24,645 nucleotides of DNA from a virus. Each line of letters opens with the position of its first letter. Position 1 is the stretch's first letter. The position numbers and the translations under genes were made by a program. Positions 14,055 through 20,106 of this stretch are shown piece by piece. The notes under the pieces were generated by a model. That model saw nothing but the letters and a program-made list of their open reading frames with translations, did not search any database and had not been told where the DNA came from. Location: the IMG/VR virus record IMGVR_UViG_3300050019_000135, positions 1-24,645 of that record; one strand, 5' to 3'.

Positions 14055-14732
14055 ATGCAGAAGTACATAAGCTACCTCAGAGTGAGCACAGATTCGCAAG
14101 GAGTCGTAGGATTGGGCATGGCTGCCCAGGAGGATTTGATTGCCGAGTACATCAAGAAAGAGGACGGAGACCTCCTGCAGGAGTTCAGGGAGGTCGAGAG
14201 CGGCAAGAATAACTACCGGCCGCAGCTCATCGCTGCTCTCAGGGCATGCCGCCAGACGAAGTCCACCCTGCTCATAGCGAAGATCGACAGGCTCTCCCGC
14301 AACAAGGCCTTCATCGACACGCTCTCGGAGAACAAGGACGTTTCCTTCGTGGCCTGCGACCAGCCCAAGATCAATGACCTGACTCTATCGTTCCTTGTGT
14401 TCTTTGCCGAGCTCGAGGGGAAGATGATCTCCGAGCGCACCAAAGCTGCACTGGACGCAAAGAAGGCCCGCGGCGAGGTAATCAACAGGAAGAACAACCT
14501 AACGCCAGCATCCATAGCACGGGGGCAGAAGAAAGGCCTTGAGGTACGGAAGCAGAAGGCTCTGGCGTTCGCAGAGGACTTCCCTCAGGTCCTCGAGCTG
14601 AGAGAAAGCGGAAAGACCCTGCAGGAGATCGCCGACTACCTGAACCTGAACAGGATGGAGACTCGCAGAGGCATGAAGTGGAATCCAGCTGCTGTAGCAC
14701 GGGTGGTCAAGAGGCTGCAGCCCCCAGAGTGA
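14055..14732 (+). CDS. Serine recombinase (resolvase/invertase type)
   Basis: The 225-aa protein has the catalytic N-domain of small serine recombinases: YLRVSTDSQ with nucleophile Ser11, the KIDRLSR motif (76-82) and SERTKAAL (126-133), which carries a catalytic Arg before the long E-helix. The last 60 residues hold a C-terminal DNA-binding part with TLQEIADYLN and a second helix. The length fits resolvases and invertases, not large serine integrases. It is the only gene pointing right of the divergent promoters and has AAGGAG before ATG. It could resolve dimers, invert a segment or integrate the element. Codon use and GC are close to the late genes. Confidence 0.9.
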   Translation: MQKYISYLRVSTDSQGVVGLGMAAQEDLIAEYIKKEDGDLLQEFREVESGKNNYRPQLIAALRACRQTKSTLLIAKIDRLSRNKAFIDTLSENKDVSFVACDQPKINDLTLSFLVFFAELEGKMISERTKAALDAKKARGEVINRKNNLTPASIARGQKKGLEVRKQKALAFAEDFPQVLELRESGKTLQEIADYLNLNRMETRRGMKWNPAAVARVVKRLQPPE

Positions 14733-14763
14733 ATTTTTAGGGCCAGAAAAAATCAGCCACCTG

Positions 14764-14802
14764 CATAGCCCCCTATGCCTCGCCTAAATCCAGGGGCATA
14801 GG
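14764..14802. other. Two mutually exclusive hairpins after the recombinase gene
   Basis: CATAG (14764-14768) pairs with CTATG (14773-14777). CCTATGCC (14772-14779) pairs with GGCATAGG (14795-14802). The two share 14773-14777, so only one can form. No U-run follows. It could be a weak terminator or a switching element. Confidence 0.4.
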
Positions 14803-14871
14803 TCTCTACACGACCGCAAGCATATACTTATACTCCCCCTCCTTCAATCCCGTTTAGGGATGCCGTACCGT

Positions 14872-15000
14872 CTCCCCTCATGCCCGCGCATATCCTTTAA
14901 AGACCCTTTTTCACGCTCTCCGGGTCTTGATAGACGCTCCCCTCAAGCCCGCGCATATCCTTTAAAGACCTTTTTCACGCTCTCCGGTCCTTGATCGACG
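14872..15000. repeat. 65-bp tandem direct repeat with conserved internal hairpin
   Basis: Copies at 14872-14936 and 14937-15000 share GCCCGCGCATATCCTTTAAA and TTTTTCACGCTCTCC. Each has an internal hairpin: AAGACCC/GGGTCTT in copy 1 and GACC/GGTC in copy 2. One C is lost from the left arm and one G from the right, so pairing is kept. Confidence 0.85.
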
Positions 15001-15256
15001 CTCTCAGATGCCTCTTAAAGGCACAATAAAGACCGGGCCTATACCCTGCTATAGCCTTGAAACGTCTATTTAACGCCATTTTAACATTATCTATAACGTC
15101 CGTTGAGTGTCCGCTAAACCGTGTCAATCGCCCAACAGCCCAGCACCCTAAACCATAGAGCGAACGCCCGGGCGTGACTGTCATGCTAATGGCGTCAATA
15201 ATTTGGTGTTTCATTCTGAAACGTAAGTATTTAGGATTGAAGCACCGAATCTGTTA

Positions 15257-15352
15257 TCAAGTAACTTGATATGATGTGACTCAAGTAACTTGATATGATG
15301 TGACTCAAGTAACTTGATATGATGTGACTCAAGTAACTTGATATGATGTGAC
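15257..15352. repeat. Four perfect 24-bp iterons, each with a 13-bp palindrome
   Basis: Units at 15257-15280, 15281-15304, 15305-15328 and 15329-15352 are identical; the next four bases (TCAA) begin a fifth. Each starts with TCAAGTAACTTGA, a palindrome around one central A, followed by TATGATGTGAC. A 24-bp period is a little over two helix turns. This looks like an array for an initiator, partition or repressor protein. Confidence 0.95.
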
Positions 15353-15356
15353 TCAA

Positions 15357-15373
15357 TAGGACAAAATGTCCTA
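15357..15373. promoter_or_regulatory. Dyad adjoining the iterons
   Basis: TAGGACA, three A and TGTCCTA form a perfect 7-bp dyad. It starts 4 nt after the fourth iteron and is unrelated in sequence to the iteron palindrome. A second protein may bind here. Confidence 0.55.
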
Positions 15374-15479
15374 CTAAAACCCCGGACCCCGCTCCGTGCT
15401 CCCGCATCCGCCATATAAAGGATAGCAAGCGCCGTGCCGTTACCTGCTAATCAGCGCCGTAAAAATCCCATCACGTAAC

Positions 15480-15497
15480 ATGCTGATTAATCAGCAT
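15480..15497. promoter_or_regulatory. 18-bp perfect palindrome
   Basis: ATGCTGATTAATCAGCAT is a perfect palindrome. A related core, CTGCTAATCAGC, occurs at 15444-15455. It borders the AT-rich stretch upstream of the early promoter and is a good operator or initiator-binding candidate. Confidence 0.6.
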
Positions 15498-15560
15498 AAT
15501 TAACTATATATAAATTAATGCTCATAAATCAAAACCCATGCCAATTTCCCATCATAAAAC

Positions 15561-15596
15561 ACCACAATATATAGTGGTCTTTCCCTGCTAAAGACC
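15561..15596 (+). other. Competing hairpins upstream of the early operon
   Basis: ACCAC (15561-15565) can pair with GTGGT (15574-15578), and GGTCTTT (15576-15582) with AAAGACC (15590-15596). They share GGT, so the folds are exclusive. They lie upstream of the visible promoter, so any RNA role would need an earlier start. Confidence 0.4.
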
Positions 15597-15634
15597 GCAA
15601 GATATGGTAAAATCATCATTTTAGCATTTTTAGC

Positions 15635-15663
15635 TTGCAAGGTCCTATTTGAAATGATAAAAT
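15635..15663 (+). promoter_or_regulatory. Early-operon promoter
   Basis: TTGCAA (15635-15640) and TAAAAT (15658-15663) are 17 nt apart. The expected start near 15670 gives a leader of about 55 nt that contains a GCGC...GCGC hairpin (15677-15696) before the GGAGG of the first gene. It probably drives the whole right arm. Confidence 0.6.
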
Positions 15664-15724
15664 TAATACAGAGTAAAGCGCACCCATAGGGTAGCGCAAA
15701 ACCGAGAACACGGAGGACGTAAAA

Positions 15725-15910
15725 ATGATAATTAACGAAACGAGAGATCTGAAAACACTGATGGAGGCTAACCCCACCTGGTCGTTTGGCCCAGCCGTCC
15801 GACCGGAGCGCATCAAATGCGATTGCGGCCACACGGTCAGCAAAATCAACGTGATGACAACCGCAACCGGGACGGCATGTCCCGACTGTTACGATAGGAT
15901 GTCAGTATAA
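15725..15910 (+). CDS. Small zinc-ribbon protein, first early gene
   Basis: A 61-aa protein with GGAGG upstream of ATG. CDCGH near residue 32 and CPDC near residue 52 form a treble-clef or ribbon-like metal site. It opens the early operon, a position often held by a host-takeover or regulatory protein. Its stop overlaps the next start (TAATG). No family is recognised. Confidence 0.7.
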   Translation: MIINETRDLKTLMEANPTWSFGPAVRPERIKCDCGHTVSKINVMTTATGTACPDCYDRMSV

Positions 15911-16137
15911 TGATAACCGACACTCGGAACACCCAGGTTTTTGATGCGGGCTACGCCTACGCAATGTGGCTCCTCGAATCTGAGCCAGAAAACGCATTGC
16001 TACAGCCGGATACTACCCACGACATACCCGAGGAGGATTACTGCACGCTCTCCCGGGAGCACGGCATCAAAAACCCTGATCCGCGCACCTACTGGACTGG
16101 TTACAATGACGCAATCAGCACGGCCTCCAGCCGTTAA
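15910..16137 (+). CDS. Small acidic protein ending in a YWxGYxDAI segment
   Basis: The 75-aa product starts at ATG overlapping the preceding TAA. The N-terminus has AGYAYAMWLLE, the middle is acidic, and the C-terminus holds DPRTYWTGYNDAIS. The DNA of the last segment is duplicated at 16404-16446. No function is recognised. Confidence 0.6.
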   Translation: MITDTRNTQVFDAGYAYAMWLLESEPENALLQPDTTHDIPEEDYCTLSREHGIKNPDPRTYWTGYNDAISTASSR

Positions 16138-16446
16138 CCCTCAACCCGGAGATACCGGGATTAACTACACGGAGGAACAAAAATGAACACGAGCAAAACC
16201 TTCACCTTCACGTTTTCCCCGCTTTTCCCCGAAGATGCCCGACAGATGCGCGAGAACTGCCGTGGTAAGAATATCACCACAGACACGCGCCGCCTGTCAC
16301 ATGGGCTTGTATCCCTCACGCTGCTATCAGACACTATAGATAGCGACATCTTAGCCGATGTAGCTTCATCCCGAGCTGAAACGCTAAACAATTAAACATG
16401 GGTCCGCGCACCTACTGGACTGGATACGATGACGCAATCAGGACGG
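16081..16446 (+). repeat. Dispersed duplicate of a 43-bp gene end
   Basis: Positions 16081-16123 and 16404-16446 match at 40 of 43 bp. The first encodes the C-terminal RTYWTGYNDAI of the 75-aa protein; the second encodes the same motif with Asp for Asn inside a 20-aa reading frame. One copy looks like a remnant of duplication after insertion of the gene between them. Confidence 0.8.
16183..16395 (+). CDS. Small early protein of unknown function
   Basis: The 70-aa protein has GGAGG 7 nt before its ATG. It begins with a Thr/Phe-rich strand (TFTFTFSPLF), then a basic-acidic central part with RQMRENCRGKN and a leucine-rich helix (LVSLTLLSDTIDSDIL). It is flanked by both halves of the 43-bp duplication, so it may have been inserted there. 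No family is recognised. Confidence 0.6.
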   Translation: MNTSKTFTFTFSPLFPEDARQMRENCRGKNITTDTRRLSHGLVSLTLLSDTIDSDILADVASSRAETLNN

Positions 16447-16460
16447 GAGCACGAACATGA
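16398..16460 (+). CDS. 20-aa frame from the duplicated gene end
   Basis: ATG at 16398 opens MGPRTYWTGYDDAIRTGART, essentially the C-terminus of the 75-aa protein. Its TGA overlaps the ATG of the next gene by 4 nt. It is probably a remnant now serving as a translational bridge, or a mini-protein. Confidence 0.35.
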   Translation: MGPRTYWTGYDDAIRTGART

Positions 16461-16591
16461 CAATAGCGGAAATAAGAGCGGCAAAGATAATAGCAAAGTA
16501 TTTGCCGCGTTATGACTACCTTCTCGGCGTAACAGTATCAATCGGCCTTATGTTCCTTTCCCTGCTAATCGCGGCCGAGGTGATAAGGTGA
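16457..16591 (+). CDS. 44-aa single-pass membrane protein
   Basis: Starting at the ATGA overlap at 16457, the product has a basic, amphipathic N-terminus (MTIAEIRAAKIIAKY) and one hydrophobic segment (LLGVTVSIGLMFLSLLIAA, residues about 22-40), ending EVIR. It would sit in the inner membrane with the N-terminus in the cytoplasm. The end overlaps the next gene by GTGA. Function unknown; too small for a typical holin. Confidence 0.55.
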   Translation: MTIAEIRAAKIIAKYLPRYDYLLGVTVSIGLMFLSLLIAAEVIR

Positions 16592-16731
16592 ACCGCACTC
16601 CCGTGTTCGATCACTGGAAATGGATTAAAGGGCACGGCGTATGGATAAAGTTTATTGAAGGTGCATTAATAGAGCCTAAAGCCGCTATCTTTGATAGTGA
16701 GCCCATGAGAGCCCGGTGCTATAAGCACTGA
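16588..16731 (+). CDS. 47-aa basic protein
   Basis: A GTG start overlaps the previous stop (GTGA). The product is rich in Trp, Lys and His (DHWKWIKGHGVWIKFIEG), suggesting a small folded, possibly nucleic-acid-binding protein. Its end is followed by the repeated leader at 16726-16748. No family is recognised. Confidence 0.5.
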   Translation: MNRTPVFDHWKWIKGHGVWIKFIEGALIEPKAAIFDSEPMRARCYKH

Positions 16732-16752
16732 CAGAAAGAGAGCCTATATAAA

Positions 16753-17388
16753 ATGAACTCCGAATACGTCGCACACACAGAGACCGCCGGACGCTATACG
16801 ATCAGCATAATAGCAGACCAGGACGCTCAGGACCCGCGCGCCGAATGGGACCACACGGCACACATGATATGTTTTCACGGCCGCTACAATTTGGGAGATA
16901 AGCACAGCCTATCCGTCGATGAGGCAATAGCCTTAAGCGAGCGCAAGGACGTTGTAGCCTTGCCGTTGAACCTTTACGATCACAGCGGCATAACCATGTC
17001 CACGGGCTCGGCCTATCCGTTTAATGACCGTTGGGATAGCGGCCAGGTTGGTTTTATCTATATGACGCGCTCGGAAATCCTGAAGGAGTTTGGTGCCCGT
17101 ATCCTCACCGCCAAACTCCGCGCCGCCGCAATCAAATGCATGGAATCGGAAGTCGAGGTCTACGACGACTATCTAACAGGTAATGTCTACGGGTACACTA
17201 TAGCGCCCACGGATGACCCGGACGGAGTGCTAGAATCATCCTGGGGCTTTTTCGGAAACTATAACACGTATGTGTTAAATGCAGCACGGAACGCCGCAAA
17301 GTACCAGCTAGAGCAGGATGCAATTGACAATGCCGCCTTGACTGCTAATGAGGTAGATTGTGAAGCGTACAGCGAGGTATCCATATAA
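16753..17388 (+). CDS. Conserved phage/plasmid protein of unknown function
   Basis: The 211-aa product recalls a family common in phages of many bacteria, carried next to the following 72-aa protein. Recognisable pieces are LPLNLYDHSGITMSTG, WDSGQVGFIYMT, a conserved EVEVYDDYLTGNVYGYT and SWGFFG. These also occur in many actinobacteriophage and clostridial phage proteins. No enzyme motif is visible. The start follows the repeated leader. Its role is probably early host or replication related, by position only. Confidence 0.75.
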   Translation: MNSEYVAHTETAGRYTISIIADQDAQDPRAEWDHTAHMICFHGRYNLGDKHSLSVDEAIALSERKDVVALPLNLYDHSGITMSTGSAYPFNDRWDSGQVGFIYMTRSEILKEFGARILTAKLRAAAIKCMESEVEVYDDYLTGNVYGYTIAPTDDPDGVLESSWGFFGNYNTYVLNAARNAAKYQLEQDAIDNAALTANEVDCEAYSEVSI

Positions 17389-17606
17389 TGTATGCCACTT
17401 TCGACAACTTCGAAATCAAGCTTACGAAAGCGGAGGCCGAGAGCGCAACTCATCCGGGCCCGTGTGACGCGGACGTTGAAGTCCTGCTATCTAAACCGTA
17501 TATCAGAAAACAGCTTGACGCTATCGGTCCTGTTAAAATCGCTGCCGAGCTTGCCGAGTACGGAGCGTGGTCCGCTATAGACGATAGCGACCACGAAGTA
17601 CAGTAA
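17388..17606 (+). CDS. Conserved 72-aa partner protein
   Basis: ATG overlaps the preceding TAA by one nucleotide. The sequence starts MYATFDNFEIKLT and has GPCDADVEVLL and a final acidic EYGAWSAIDD, a pattern seen in phage proteins beside the 211-aa family. It is helical and acidic. Its pairing with the larger neighbour suggests a shared but unknown function. Confidence 0.7.
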   Translation: MYATFDNFEIKLTKAEAESATHPGPCDADVEVLLSKPYIRKQLDAIGPVKIAAELAEYGAWSAIDDSDHEVQ

Positions 17607-17607
17607 T

Positions 17608-17811
17608 ATGACTAAAAAGGATTACGAACTCATAGCAAGCGGCATAGCTCAGATAGCCGAGCACTACCGGGCAAGCGTTGACGGAAAGCATGCTTTGGAG
17701 CACCTAACCGAGCACTACGCCCTAGTACTCGGGGCCGACAATCCGCGATTTCAGCCCGCGAAATTCCGCGCCGCCTGTCTCACAGGAGCAAAGACGGATA
17801 CTATAAAATGA
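17608..17811 (+). CDS. Conserved small phage protein
   Basis: The 67-aa product starts MTKKDYELIASGIAQIAEH and ends DNPRFQPAKFRAACLTG. This helical start and DNPRF-xxxxF-xxAC tail recur in many small phage proteins of unknown function. One base separates it from the previous stop, and it overlaps the next gene by ATGA. Confidence 0.7.
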   Translation: MTKKDYELIASGIAQIAEHYRASVDGKHALEHLTEHYALVLGADNPRFQPAKFRAACLTGAKTDTIK

Positions 17812-18113
17812 ACCCCGAACCGAGAGCCATAAAAGCGCTATACGACGATCCGGCGGGCGGGGGCGACCACTACACAGCCGTCATACGCCGGGACGTTTAC
17901 CCTGCTAATCCGGGCCGCTGGCCTATGATCGGGTTTAACGACCTGCCGTTCCACCCGAGCTTTGGGATTTACCAGCACTCCGAAGGAATGTATAACCCTC
18001 GCAGGCGTAACACGCATCTCGGCAAGCGTATACACTGGCGCGACTTGCCGGAAGACTGCCGGGCGGCACTGACGGCAGAATTTAACATGGAAGGAACCTC
18101 AGACAATGCCTAA
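17808..18113 (+). CDS. Hypothetical phage protein, 101 aa
   Basis: ATGA overlap with the previous gene. The sequence has GGGDHYTAVIRRDVYP, FHPSFGIYQHSEG and HWRDLPEDCRAALTAEF. This mixed alpha/beta protein has several His and Tyr but no clear catalytic motif. It overlaps the next gene by 8 nt. No function is recognised. Confidence 0.65.
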   Translation: MNPEPRAIKALYDDPAGGGDHYTAVIRRDVYPANPGRWPMIGFNDLPFHPSFGIYQHSEGMYNPRRRNTHLGKRIHWRDLPEDCRAALTAEFNMEGTSDNA

Positions 18114-18711
18114 GCAGATAACCGGCTACCACTTCACGAAATCAACTTTGCGAAACGATGAGCCAATCTCCGAAATCGGAGCCTGGCTAATCCACGACGG
18201 CCCGGTAGTACCCTGCCGCTCTGGGCTCCACGCAAGCCAGCACCCAGCAGACGCCCTAACGTATGCACCGGGCCTACTACTGCATAAAGTAATTCTCACA
18301 GGTGATTTACAGCCTCACGGTAGCCCTATAGACAAGTACGCCGGGCGCAAGCGCAAGATAGTGGCCAGCATAGACGCTACGGAGCTACTGAGAGCCTACG
18401 CCCGCGCTTGCGCTCTCGACGTGGTACACCTCTGGAATGCTCCGCAGGTAGTAATTGACTATCTTAAGACCGGAGACGAAAGCCTGAGACTACCAGCTCG
18501 TCATGCTGCTGCTGCTTATGCTGCTGCTTATACTACTTATGATGCTGCTCATGCTGCTGCTGCTGCTTATGCTGCTGCTGCTCATGCTGCTGCTGCTGCT
18601 CATGCTGCTGCTCATGCTGCTGCTTATGCTGCTTGCGCAAAGGCTAAAAAGAAATACCGAGCCCTGCTTCTCGCGATGGTAAACGCCGCATTTAAAGAGG
18701 CCGCCAAATGA
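18106..18711 (+). CDS. Protein with an Ala/Tyr/His repeat tail
   Basis: The 201-aa protein has a folded N-terminal domain (WLIHDGPVVPCRSGLHASQHPADALTYAP, then VILTGDLQ and an AGRKRKIVASID segment). It resembles a widespread phage domain of unknown function with a GLHAS motif. Residues about 130-178 are a low-complexity run of Ala blocks broken by Tyr, His, Thr and Asp, then a basic helix (KAKKKYRALLLAM). The repeat is probably helical. Its neighbour is a pentapeptide-repeat protein. Confidence 0.7.
   Translation: MPKQITGYHFTKSTLRNDEPISEIGAWLIHDGPVVPCRSGLHASQHPADALTYAPGLLLHKVILTGDLQPHGSPIDKYAGRKRKIVASIDATELLRAYARACALDVVHLWNAPQVVIDYLKTGDESLRLPARHAAAAYAAAYTTYDAAHAAAAAYAAAAHAAAAAHAAAHAAAYAACAKAKKKYRALLLAMVNAAFKEAAK
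18502..18634 (+). repeat. GCT-triplet repeat in the Ala-rich protein
   Basis: The segment is nearly all GCT codons with interspersed TAT, CAT, ACT and GAT. The same gene uses GCC, GCA and GCG for Ala elsewhere. Uniform GCT use in the repeat only shows recent slippage expansion, in frame. Confidence 0.9.
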
Positions 18712-18803
18712 CCCCCAAACCCGTCGACGTATTCCTGCTACTGGCTTTCGGGTCCGCGATGGCGTGCCTGGGCCTGATGATCGCACAAGAGGCTATAAAA
18801 TGA
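18708..18803 (+). CDS. 31-aa membrane mini-protein
   Basis: ATGA overlap with the Ala-rich gene. The peptide begins MTPKPVDVFLLLAFG and continues with a hydrophobic ACLGLMIA segment, a single membrane span ending QEAIK. It overlaps the next mini-gene by 4 nt. Coupling at both ends supports expression. Confidence 0.5.
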   Translation: MTPKPVDVFLLLAFGSAMACLGLMIAQEAIK

Positions 18804-18877
18804 GCCTATGTCACATACTACTGCTTTGGGCCGCTTGCGGCGTGATCGCCGCAGCGATAGTATACGGAGGCCGCTAG
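18800..18877 (+). CDS. 25-aa membrane mini-protein
   Basis: Starts at the ATGA overlap. The sequence is almost wholly hydrophobic (CHILLLWAACGVIAAAIVY) with a C-terminal GGR, enough for one membrane span. It may act with the 31-aa neighbour. Function unknown. Confidence 0.45.
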   Translation: MSLCHILLLWAACGVIAAAIVYGGR

Positions 18878-18959
18878 CTACCGACGGCCCGCGAATCGTA
18901 AAAGGAGTACCCCGGCCATAGAGCCACGGGGAACCACTGACGGAAAGAGAGCCTATACT

Positions 18960-19568
18960 ATGCTTATTACAATGGACACGCTCAAGCAATGGAAAGCCTG
19001 CGAAGAGGGTTTTAACTGGTTTGCGGCAAAATACCCCCATGGGGTAGAAATCTTACCGCTGCTTGACGACTTACGGGCCGAAACGAAACGGCCATGGGCC
19101 ACTTGGTTTTTAAACAAACTCACAGCGCACTTTTGGTTGTACTCCGCCAATGCTACAGGCGATGCCGATCTGCGCGGTGCCAATCTGCGCGGTGCCAATC
19201 TGTACGGTGCCGATCTGCGCGGTGCCGATCTGCGCGGTGCCAATCTGTACGATGCCAATCTGTACGGTGCCAATCTGTACAGTGCCAATCTGTACAGTGC
19301 CAATCTGCGCGGTGCCAATCTGTACGGTGCCGATCTGCGCGGTGCCGATCTGCGCGGTGCCAATCTGTACAGTGCCAATCTGCGCGGTGCCAATCTGTAC
19401 GGTGCCAATCTGCGCGGTGCCGATCTGTACAGTGCCAATCTGCGCGGTGCCAATCTGTACGATGCCGATCTGTACGGTGCCGATCTGCGCGGTGCCGAAA
19501 TCAACGGATCAGCATCCCCGATTCCCGGTTGGGTCTATCGTGACGGCTACTTATGGAGAGCTGAGTAA
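18960..19568 (+). CDS. Pentapeptide-repeat protein with 22 repeats
   Basis: The 202-aa protein has an N-terminal helical domain (residues about 8-60, with WKACEEGFNWFAAKYP and TWFLNKL). An uninterrupted run of 22 A(D/N)L(R/Y)(G/S/D) pentads follows, forming about five and a half coils of a square beta-helix. It ends with WVYRDGYLW. Repeats of this kind in MfpA and Qnr mimic DNA and bind gyrase, but those need particular loops not seen here, so the function is open. The leader is shared with the 211-aa gene. MDTLKQW at 18972 is an alternative start. Confidence 0.85.
   Translation: MLITMDTLKQWKACEEGFNWFAAKYPHGVEILPLLDDLRAETKRPWATWFLNKLTAHFWLYSANATGDADLRGANLRGANLYGADLRGADLRGANLYDANLYGANLYSANLYSANLRGANLYGADLRGADLRGANLYSANLRGANLYGANLRGADLYSANLRGANLYDADLYGADLRGAEINGSASPIPGWVYRDGYLWRAE
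19164..19493 (+). repeat. 15-bp repeat array encoding the pentapeptides
   Basis: Twenty-two 15-bp units, nearly identical (GCC(G/A)ATCTG(C/T)(G/A)CGGT). A block of units is repeated at a 120-bp period (around 19201 and 19321). Frames on both strands stay open because the unit has no stop, which explains overlapping reading frames there. Confidence 0.95.
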
Positions 19569-19622
19569 GGAATACCCCGCGCCTTTGACGTGGGGGAGCC
19601 GAAACGCTGATGGAGGTCTTAA

Positions 19623-19676
19623 ATGAACGCACTATGGGAAGTCGAGATGCGGCTGGTGGAGGTGAAACTGCTATGA
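19623..19676 (+). CDS. 17-aa mini-protein
   Basis: GGAGGT lies 6 nt before this ATG, and its TGA overlaps the next ATG. The peptide MNALWEVEMRLVEVKLL is a single amphipathic helix. The next gene's Shine-Dalgarno is inside it, so coupling is likely. Confidence 0.45.
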   Translation: MNALWEVEMRLVEVKLL

Positions 19677-19939
19677 CCCTCGACCCCGAGCGCATGAAGA
19701 ACGCCCTGCCCGTGCCGAGCGCGGAGAAACTTAGACCGCCGACGAAAGGAATGCTTACTCCCGCAGCCCGTGGTCAGGCTACCGTGCTCCGCTACACCGG
19801 GCCTCTAAGCGGCACAGAGACGGAAGACGCTGCCACCGACGCTATAACCGACGTGCTGCATTACTGCAACCGGCTCGGCCTGGACTTCGCTGCTATAGCG
19901 ATTCGGGCTGTAGACCACGTAAACGAGGAGATAAAATGA
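19673..19939 (+). CDS. Hypothetical early protein, 88 aa
   Basis: The start is the ATG at 19673, because GGAGGTG lies 8 nt upstream and the ATG overlaps the preceding stop. A longer frame from 19610 has no such support. Residues 1-40 are Pro-rich; the rest is helical (AATDAITDVLHYCNRLGLDFAAIAI). It overlaps the next gene by ATGA. No family is recognised. Confidence 0.6.
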   Translation: MTLDPERMKNALPVPSAEKLRPPTKGMLTPAARGQATVLRYTGPLSGTETEDAATDAITDVLHYCNRLGLDFAAIAIRAVDHVNEEIK

Positions 19940-20106
19940 AAATCGACGATCTCCATACCCCGCAGCACCAGGCCCGAGCGCTGGCGGGCTTGCAGCGTGC
20001 TTTAAGGTACTGCAAAGACACCGGGATTCCAGTGCCCACCTGCGCCGATGCGGTGCAGGAAGCATATTACGGTAAAGCCGCAATTACAGAGGAGGAGACC
20101 TCATGA
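19936..20106 (+). CDS. Hypothetical 56-aa protein
   Basis: ATGA overlap at the start and again at the end. The product begins MKIDDLHTPQHQARALAGLQ and contains two Cys (RYCKD, PTCAD), then helical EAYYGKAAITEEE. It is a compact, helical protein of unknown function. Confidence 0.6.
   Translation: MKIDDLHTPQHQARALAGLQRALRYCKDTGIPVPTCADAVQEAYYGKAAITEEETS

Larger units (their letters stand above)
14733..15724. other. Gene-free, dyad-rich region resembling a replication origin
   Basis: About 990 bp hold no convincing gene. There are two 65-bp repeats, four iterons and palindromes at 15164-15175 (ACGCCCGGGCGT) and 15480-15497. Hairpins occur at 14847-14861, 15009-15023, 15208-15222, 15357-15373 and 15561-15596, and an AT-rich stretch lies at about 15487-15530. 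The motif TAAAGACC recurs near 14897, 14962, 15026 and 15589. Iterons plus an AT-rich unwinding zone fit an origin, though partition or a regulatory role is possible. Confidence 0.55.
16726..18957 (+). repeat. Duplicated 23-bp leader before two genes
   Basis: GAAAGAGAGCCTATA with a common CACTGAC(A/G) prefix occurs at 16726-16748 and 18935-18957, each just upstream of an ATG (16753 and 18960). One mismatch in 23 bp. Apart from this GAAAGAGAG, neither gene has a GGAGG-type site. The shared leader suggests common regulation. Confidence 0.75.

Noticed and set aside
15257-15352. CRISPR array
   Set aside because: The 24-bp units are directly adjacent with no spacers and no Cas genes are present.
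14975-15414. Minus-strand frames of 79 and 67 codons across the iterons
   Set aside because: No Shine-Dalgarno; the second frame is merely the translated iterons (repeated ESHHIKLL), and the region has noncoding features.
18953-19626. Minus-strand and two other plus-strand frames over the pentapeptide gene
   Set aside because: They are open only because the 15-bp unit has no stop in any frame; the protein patterns are repeats of RLAP or CQSVR type with no start signal.
19610-19672. Extended start of the 88-aa protein at 19610
   Set aside because: No Shine-Dalgarno for that start; GGAGGTG serves the ATG at 19673.
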